Source of the DNA: Chloroflexota bacterium
Lineage (GTDB): Bacteria; Chloroflexota; Dormibacteria; CF-121
NCBI GenBank assembly: GCA_005889345.1
Contig: VBFR01000186.1
Span: forward strand, 1 to 38,960
Length of the DNA stretch: 38,960 nucleotides
Direction: 5' to 3'
Below the pieces are notes generated by a model that saw only the letters and a program-made list of their open reading frames with translations, made no database searches and was not told the DNA's origin. The position numbers and the translations under genes are program-made. This document shows, piece after piece, positions 34,464-38,960 of this stretch; the first letter of the stretch is position 1, and each line of letters begins with the position of its first letter.

Positions 34464-36999
34464 GCGCTCCCTGCCAGGCGTAGAGCTTTTCGAGCGCCTC
34501 CCGCGGCGACAGGCGCTCGAGGTCGAGTTGCTTGAGCTCGGCCACGACCGGATGATCCAGCGGTAGGCTGAGTTGCGCACTCGCAGCCGGCCGTTCCAGT
34601 GGCCGCTGACCTTCCAGCTCCGTGAGCACCTGGCGCGCGCGCACCACCACCTGGCGCGGAAGGCCGGCGAGCTCGGCCACGTGAATGCCGTAGCTGCGGT
34701 CCGCGCCTCCCTCCACGACCTGGTGCAGGAAGATGACGCGCTCGCCTTCTTCGCGGACTTCCATCCGGAAGTTACGCAGCCGCGGCAAGCGCTGGGCCAG
34801 TGCCGTCAGCTCGTGGTAATGCGTGGCGAACAGCGTCAGCGAGCGCAGCTGCGGAGCATCGTGCAGGTACTCCAGGAGCGCCTGCGCGATGCTGACCCCG
34901 TCGTAGGTGCTGGTGCCGCGGCCGACCTCATCGAAGATGAGCAGGCTACTCGGGGTCGCGTGCGAGAGGATGTGGGCGGTCTCCACCATCTCGACCATGA
35001 ACGTCGACAGGCCGCGCGCCAGCTCGTCGTGCGCGCCGACCCGCGTGAAGATCCGGTCGCAGAGGCCGATCGCGGCGCGGGTGGCCGGAACGAAGCTGCC
35101 CACCTGGGCCAGTAAGACGATGATGCCGGCCTGTCGCAGGAAGGTCGACTTGCCGGCCATGTTCGGGCCACTCAACAGCACCACCTGCTGATCGTTCGGG
35201 TCCAGCCGCAGGTCGTTGGGGACGAAGCGTCCGGGACCGAGCGCCGCCTCGACCAGTGGGTGGCGGCCACCGGCGATCTCGATGCCCGGTTCATCCCGCA
35301 ACACCGGTCGTACCCAGTGGTGACGCGCCGCCACGGTGGCGAGCGCGGCGACGGCATCGAGTTGACCGAGCCAGGCGGCGGTTTCGAGCAGGTCCTTGCC
35401 GGCCGCGGTGATCCGCCGGCAGAGCTCGCTGAAGAGCGCCTGCTCGCGCGTGACCATCGCGCTCTTCGCGTTGAGGACCAGCGCCTCCTTTTCCTTGAGG
35501 TCGGGCGTGACATAGCGCTCGCCGTTGACGAGGGTTTGCTTGCGCAGGTACTCGGCAGGAATCGCCTCGCGATTCGCGTGGCTGATCTCGAGGTAGTAGC
35601 CAAACACCTGGTTGAATCCCACCTTGAGCGACCGGATGCCGGTCCGTTGGCGTTCCCCCTGCTCCAGCCCGGCGATCCAGTCGCGGGCGGCCCGCGACCC
35701 GTCGCGAAGGCCGTCGAGCTCGGCGTCGAACCCCGGCTGGAAGACCCCGCCATCCTTCAGTGTCGCCGGAACATCGTCGACCAGCGCGCGCGCCAGGAGC
35801 TCGCGCAGCTCCTCCTCCGATGGCGCCGGCGCCGAGCCGCTGAGTTCCGGCCAGCGGGCCGCGATTCGGCGCACGCCGGGGAGTGCCACCAGCGCCTTGA
35901 GCAGGGCGCGCAGATCCCGTGGCGTGGCGACCCCCTGCCCGGTCCGGGCGGCGATGCGCTCCAGATCGGGCAGGCCGCGCAGCTCGGCCTGCAGCTGGGT
36001 GTGCGCCAGCGGATCTTCGACGAGCAGGGTCACGCGGTCGAGGCGGTCCTCGAGCGGCGCACGATTGCGCAAGGGCTGGTCGAGCCAGCGGCGGAGCTCG
36101 CGCGCGCCCATCGTCGTGGTCGCCTCGCGCAGCATCATGCCAACGAGGTCCTCTCCCGATGCGGCGCGGTCGGCCGCCAGTCCGAGGCTGCGCCGCGTCG
36201 GTGGGTCGAGATGCATATAGGCGCGGGGATGCTCGGCATGCAGGCGGAGCAGCCCGGCTTCGAGGCGCAGGTGCGATCGCTCAGCGTGGCGTAACAAGGC
36301 ATGCGCCGCCGCCAGCGCCTCCGGCCACTCATCGCAGCCGAAGGCCGCCAGAGTCTCGACGCCGAGCAGGGTCAACAGACGGTCGACGGCGGCGCGGGCA
36401 TCAAAATCCAGGGGGTCGACCCAGCTCACCGGCGTCTTGCTGACCAACGCGAGCAGACGTGAACGGTCGCCTTCGGAGGCGATCAGCTCTGCCGGCCGCA
36501 GCCGAGTCAGCTCATCGCGAAGCGCGTCATCGGTCGGCTCGACCCGCAGCAGCGCGAGCTCGCCGGTCGAGCAGTCGAGGGCCGCAATGCCGTGGTAGTG
36601 CGACCGCAGGCAGACGGCGACCGCGTAGTTGGTGCCGCCGCTCTCGAGATAGGCGTCCTCGACCACCGTGCCGGGCGTCAGCACCCGGACGACCTCGCGG
36701 CGCACCAGGCCCCGCGCTTCGCCCGCGGTCTCGACCTGGTCGCAGAGGGCGACCTTGATTCCGGCGCGCAGCAGCTTTCCGACGTAGCTCTCGTAGGCGT
36801 GGTACGGCACCCCGGCCATGGGATAGCGCTGCCCCTTGCCGAGCTCGCGCGACGTGAGCGTGATGCCTAGGAGCGGGGCAGCCCGTTCGGCATCGTCACC
36901 GAAGGTCTCGTAGAAGTCGCCGAGGCGGAAGAGCACGATGGCGTCGGGGTACTCGCGCTTGACCGCTTCATACTGCTCGAGGACGGGGACCGGCTTCAG
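34450..36999 (-). CDS. mutS: DNA mismatch repair protein MutS
   Basis: An 849-residue mismatch-recognition ATPase. The mismatch-binding domain contains LFRLGDFYETFGDDA (Phe-Tyr-Glu wedge). Core domains follow (YYLEISHANREAIPAEYLRK), then the ATPase: LLSGPNMAGKSTFLRQAG, STFMVEMVETAHILSHA, LLIFDEVGRGTSTYDG and FATHYHELTAL. The first standard start is GTG 36936 (VLFRLGDF), but the preceding codons read PVPVLEQYEAVKREYPDAI, the conserved MutS opening. No ATG, GTG or TTG occurs there, so I use CTG 36999 (LKPVPVLEQY), 8 nt after the miaB stop. A substituted or miscalled ATG is equally possible. The end overlaps mutL by 14 nt. Confidence 0.96.
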   Translation of the reverse strand: MKPVPVLEQYEAVKREYPDAIVLFRLGDFYETFGDDAERAAPLLGITLTSRELGKGQRYPMAGVPYHAYESYVGKLLRAGIKVALCDQVETAGEARGLVRREVVRVLTPGTVVEDAYLESGGTNYAVAVCLRSHYHGIAALDCSTGELALLRVEPTDDALRDELTRLRPAELIASEGDRSRLLALVSKTPVSWVDPLDFDARAAVDRLLTLLGVETLAAFGCDEWPEALAAAHALLRHAERSHLRLEAGLLRLHAEHPRAYMHLDPPTRRSLGLAADRAASGEDLVGMMLREATTTMGARELRRWLDQPLRNRAPLEDRLDRVTLLVEDPLAHTQLQAELRGLPDLERIAARTGQGVATPRDLRALLKALVALPGVRRIAARWPELSGSAPAPSEEELRELLARALVDDVPATLKDGGVFQPGFDAELDGLRDGSRAARDWIAGLEQGERQRTGIRSLKVGFNQVFGYYLEISHANREAIPAEYLRKQTLVNGERYVTPDLKEKEALVLNAKSAMVTREQALFSELCRRITAAGKDLLETAAWLGQLDAVAALATVAARHHWVRPVLRDEPGIEIAGGRHPLVEAALGPGRFVPNDLRLDPNDQQVVLLSGPNMAGKSTFLRQAGIIVLLAQVGSFVPATRAAIGLCDRIFTRVGAHDELARGLSTFMVEMVETAHILSHATPSSLLIFDEVGRGTSTYDGVSIAQALLEYLHDAPQLRSLTLFATHYHELTALAQRLPRLRNFRMEVREEGERVIFLHQVVEGGADRSYGIHVAELAGLPRQVVVRARQVLTELEGQRPLERPAASAQLSLPLDHPVVAELKQLDLERLSPREALEKLYAWQGAHVTP

Positions 37000-37007
37000 G
37001 GGTTGGC

Positions 37008-38387
37008 CTAGTTGAGGACCTGGCCTCGAAGTTGCCAGGCGGTGGCGTTCTCGATGGAGACTCGGCGAACCGTGCCGACCTGCGCGCCCAATGGCGCGGC
37101 TCCGATGACGACCCGATTCTGCCGCGTTCGCCCTGTGGCCTCCCCATTCTCGGCCCGCTCGACCAGCACTTCGACCGTCCTGCCCAGCCAGCGCCGGTTC
37201 GCTTCTTCGGCGATCCGCCGCTGCGCCTCGAGCAAGACGTTGATGCGGCGCTTCTTTTCGGCCGGCGCCACATCATCGGCCTGCCGGGCCGCTGTCGTGC
37301 GCGGTCGCGGCGAGAAGCCCTGGATGTGGACCACGTCGAACTTGATCTCTTCCAGCAACGCCAGCGTTCGCTGGAATTGCTCCTCCGTCTCGCCCGGGTA
37401 GCCGACGATGACATCGGTCGATACGGAGAGATCAGGAATCAGGTCGCGGGCGTGGACGATGATCGCCCGGTACTCGTCGACGGTATAGCGACGGCGCATC
37501 TGCTTGAGGATGGCGTCATCAGCCGATTGGAACGGGAGATGCAGGTGCTCACACACCCGGGGCAAATCCCGAATCGCAAAGAGCAGGTCGTCGTGGACGT
37601 GGCGAGGGTGTGAGGTCAAAAAGCGCACCCGCCAGATGCCGGGTACCCGCTCCACCGCTTCCAGGAGAGTCGCCAGCCCGGCCTTCGTCTCGGGGTCGCG
37701 ATAGGAGTTGACGGTCTGGCCAAGCAGGGTAACTTCCCGCACGCCCTGGTTCGCAAAGCGCCGCACGTCGTCGACGACGTCAGCCAATGGTCGGCTGCGC
37801 TCGGTGCCGCGAACGAACGGGACGATGCAGAAGCTGCAGACTTCATTGCAGCCGAAGATCACCGGCACATATGCCGTGAGGCCGTGCTGCAAGATCGTCC
37901 CACCGGTCTGCGCCGGGTCCGTCTCGTACTCGCCCTGCAGGTCGTCGATGAAGGCCTCGTACTGGCGCATGTCGAAGCGATAGTCGAGGTCGGGCAGCCG
38001 CTCGTAGAGGCGGTCCTTTTCCTTGTTGGCCATGCAGCCGGTGATCGCGATCGCACGACCGGGACGCGCCCGCTTCCACGCCTTCAACTCGCGGAACCTG
38101 CCGTACGCCTTTTGCTCGGCGTTCTGACGGACCGAACAGGTGACGAGGATCGCGATGTCGGCCTCGTCGAGGTCGGCGACGGCGCTGAAGCCGGCGGCCG
38201 TCAGACCCTGCGACAAATAGTCCGCATCCGACTCATTCATCTGACAGCCGCTCACCCAGAGGTGAAAACGCTGACCGGAGGGTGGGCGCTTGTGTCCGTT
38301 CGGACGCGGCCGCCGAAAGGCGTGCGGCTCGAAGGTTAGCGGTGCGCCGGGAATTCGGAGGCGGGGTGGGGCGGCCGACTCAGGCAT
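37008..38387 (-). CDS. miaB: tRNA-2-methylthio-N6-dimethylallyladenosine synthase
   Basis: A 459-residue radical SAM methylthiotransferase that adds a methylthio group to C2 of the MiaA-made i6A37. The N-terminal UPF0004 domain binds a second [4Fe-4S] cluster through cysteines in WVSGCQMNESDAD, ILVTCSVRQNAEQ and AITGCMANKEK. The radical SAM cluster is in GCNEVCSFCIVPFVRG (C-x3-C-x2-C). STDVIVGYPGETEEQF and HIQGFSPRPRTTAA follow, with a C-terminal TRAM domain (RTVEVLVERAENGEATGRTR). It begins 9 nt after the spoVS stop and ends 8 nt before the presumed mutS start. Confidence 0.97.
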   Translation of the reverse strand: MPESAAPPRLRIPGAPLTFEPHAFRRPRPNGHKRPPSGQRFHLWVSGCQMNESDADYLSQGLTAAGFSAVADLDEADIAILVTCSVRQNAEQKAYGRFRELKAWKRARPGRAIAITGCMANKEKDRLYERLPDLDYRFDMRQYEAFIDDLQGEYETDPAQTGGTILQHGLTAYVPVIFGCNEVCSFCIVPFVRGTERSRPLADVVDDVRRFANQGVREVTLLGQTVNSYRDPETKAGLATLLEAVERVPGIWRVRFLTSHPRHVHDDLLFAIRDLPRVCEHLHLPFQSADDAILKQMRRRYTVDEYRAIIVHARDLIPDLSVSTDVIVGYPGETEEQFQRTLALLEEIKFDVVHIQGFSPRPRTTAARQADDVAPAEKKRRINVLLEAQRRIAEEANRRWLGRTVEVLVERAENGEATGRTRQNRVVIGAAPLGAQVGTVRRVSIENATAWQLRGQVLN

Positions 38388-38396
38388 CGAGCGAGT

Positions 38397-38762
38397 TTAG
38401 CGGGACTCGACCAGCAGACGGATCCCGGTCCGCTCCTCACCTTCAATGGTGATGTCGATGAACGATGGGATGCAGACCAGGTCGAAGCCCCCGGCCGCGA
38501 CATAGCCGCGCGAGATGGCAATCGCCTTCACCGCCTGGTTGATCGCACCGGCGCCGATCGCCTGCACCTCAACGCGGCTCTGGCTTCGAACTACGCCGGC
38601 GATCGCCCCGGCGACGGCAACGGGTTTGGATGTTGCCGAGACTTTCAGGATCTCAATCGCCGCGCGGGCCGTACGGGGTATGCCGGCAGCCGGGCTGGCC
38701 GATAACGTCTTCTCCCCTGTCGAGCCGTTCGATGGCGGTGTGCTGGTTTCCAGAGTGTCCAT
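38397..38762 (-). CDS. spoVS: Stage V sporulation protein S
   Basis: A 121-residue protein whose last ~86 residues are a full SpoVS (Alba-like fold): EILKVSATSKPVAVAGAIAG, EVQAIGAGAINQAVKAIAIS, RGYVAAGGFDLVCIPSF and ITIEGEERTGIRLLVE. SpoVS acts in spore coat assembly in Bacillus but occurs widely in non-sporulating bacteria, where its role is unclear. Compared with typical ~86-residue SpoVS there is a 35-residue low-complexity N-terminal extension (Ser/Thr/Pro/Ala). The family Met falls on an ATT codon, so the ATG at 38762 is kept. It lies next to a ymdB-like gene, as in Bacillus. Confidence 0.94.
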   Translation of the reverse strand: MDTLETSTPPSNGSTGEKTLSASPAAGIPRTARAAIEILKVSATSKPVAVAGAIAGVVRSQSRVEVQAIGAGAINQAVKAIAISRGYVAAGGFDLVCIPSFIDITIEGEERTGIRLLVESR

Positions 38763-38841
38763 CTATTCTATCGAGGCATGACGACCGAACGTTTGATTGC
38801 CCCCCGACACCTTAACCCCACGAGGAGGGGTCGTCAAGCCG

Positions 38842-38960
38842 CTAGTCAAGCTCGACCTCCCGATCCACCCGCTCGATGCTATCTGCCTTGCCCGAAAGGG
38901 CATCGATCCGGACCAGCACCGAGTTGAACTGGACCGGGCCTTCGGCGACTTCGAAGCGGT
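38842..38960 (-). CDS. YmdB-family metallophosphoesterase, C-terminal fragment
   Basis: The C-terminus of a minus-strand gene enters from the right edge: RFEVAEGPVQFNSVLVRIDA, then LSGKADSIERVDREVELD and the stop at 38842. This closely resembles the last strands of YmdB (TIGR00282) phosphodiesterases, which act on 2',3'-cyclic nucleotides and pair with RNase Y. The Bacillus order rny-ymdB-spoVS supports the call. Only 38 residues are visible. About 80 bases separate it from spoVS and include a weak 5-bp ACCCC/GGGGT hairpin. Confidence 0.7.
   Translation of the reverse strand, partial: RFEVAEGPVQFNSVLVRIDALSGKADSIERVDREVELD

Noticed and set aside
38779-38841. Plus-strand ATG ORF after spoVS
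   Set aside because: It is very short, has no ribosome site and lies in the spoVS-ymdB gap as part of the spoVS antisense frame.

Overview
The window is GC-rich bacterial chromosome, densely packed with genes on both strands; no rRNA, CRISPR array, insertion sequence or prophage is visible. The gene set points to a Gram-positive-type (terrabacterial) lineage. It includes an actinobacterial-style multifunctional 2-oxoglutarate decarboxylase (Kgd/OdhA), LexA boxes of the CGAAC-N4-GTTCG type, spoVS beside a ymdB-like gene, SpoIID and Tad-type pseudopilin genes. I infer something near Dormibacterota or Chloroflexota, but nothing in the window proves the phylum.

Layout. 1-2.2 kb: a glycosyltransferase (partial) and a glycogen-debranching-type enzyme, divergent from der, which is followed by tRNA-Pro(GGG). 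3.7-5.3 kb: small accessory genes, including an orphan ORF after the tRNA, a frameshifted DinB/DUF664 pseudogene, an NTF2-like protein and a 54-residue protein behind a strong promoter. 5.3-9.7 kb: a membrane protein and a very large kgd that carries its own lipoyl domain. 9.8-12.9 kb: an operon of pyrF, a LigB-AMMECR1 fusion and a histone-deacetylase-like hydrolase. 12.9-15.7 kb: a 50-residue lysine-rich protein, a coiled-coil SpoIID protein and a membrane-anchored protein. 15.7-19.1 kb (minus strand): TadE, TadE, TadG-like and a VOC protein. 19.2-24.1 kb: a lipoprotein, aconitase and a Xer-type recombinase. 24.1-28.6 kb: a PadR regulator with a tandem operator, an AAA ATPase, a gene remnant, an HExxH protein, and a membrane GAF protein coupled to a small membrane protein.

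28.7-39 kb is a genome-maintenance region. lexA is divergent from a YneA-like LysM protein gene, with a Nudix gene behind the latter; the shared control region holds four LexA boxes. Convergent to lexA is a long minus-strand run: ymdB (partial), spoVS, miaB, mutS, mutL, miaA, hflX. It joins mismatch repair (MutS/MutL), the two successive tRNA A37 modifications (MiaA then MiaB) and a ribosome-associated GTPase, with overlapping or nearly touching genes from miaB onward.

The most unusual points are the lipoyl + E2 + E1 single-chain Kgd, the evenly spaced LexA-box array, two genes (mutS, spoIID-like) whose conserved N-termini lie upstream of any standard start codon, a PadR tandem palindromic operator, and one small palindromic repeat family inserted in frame in the linkers of both Kgd and MutL. 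I did not find a convincing wholly new multi-gene system.
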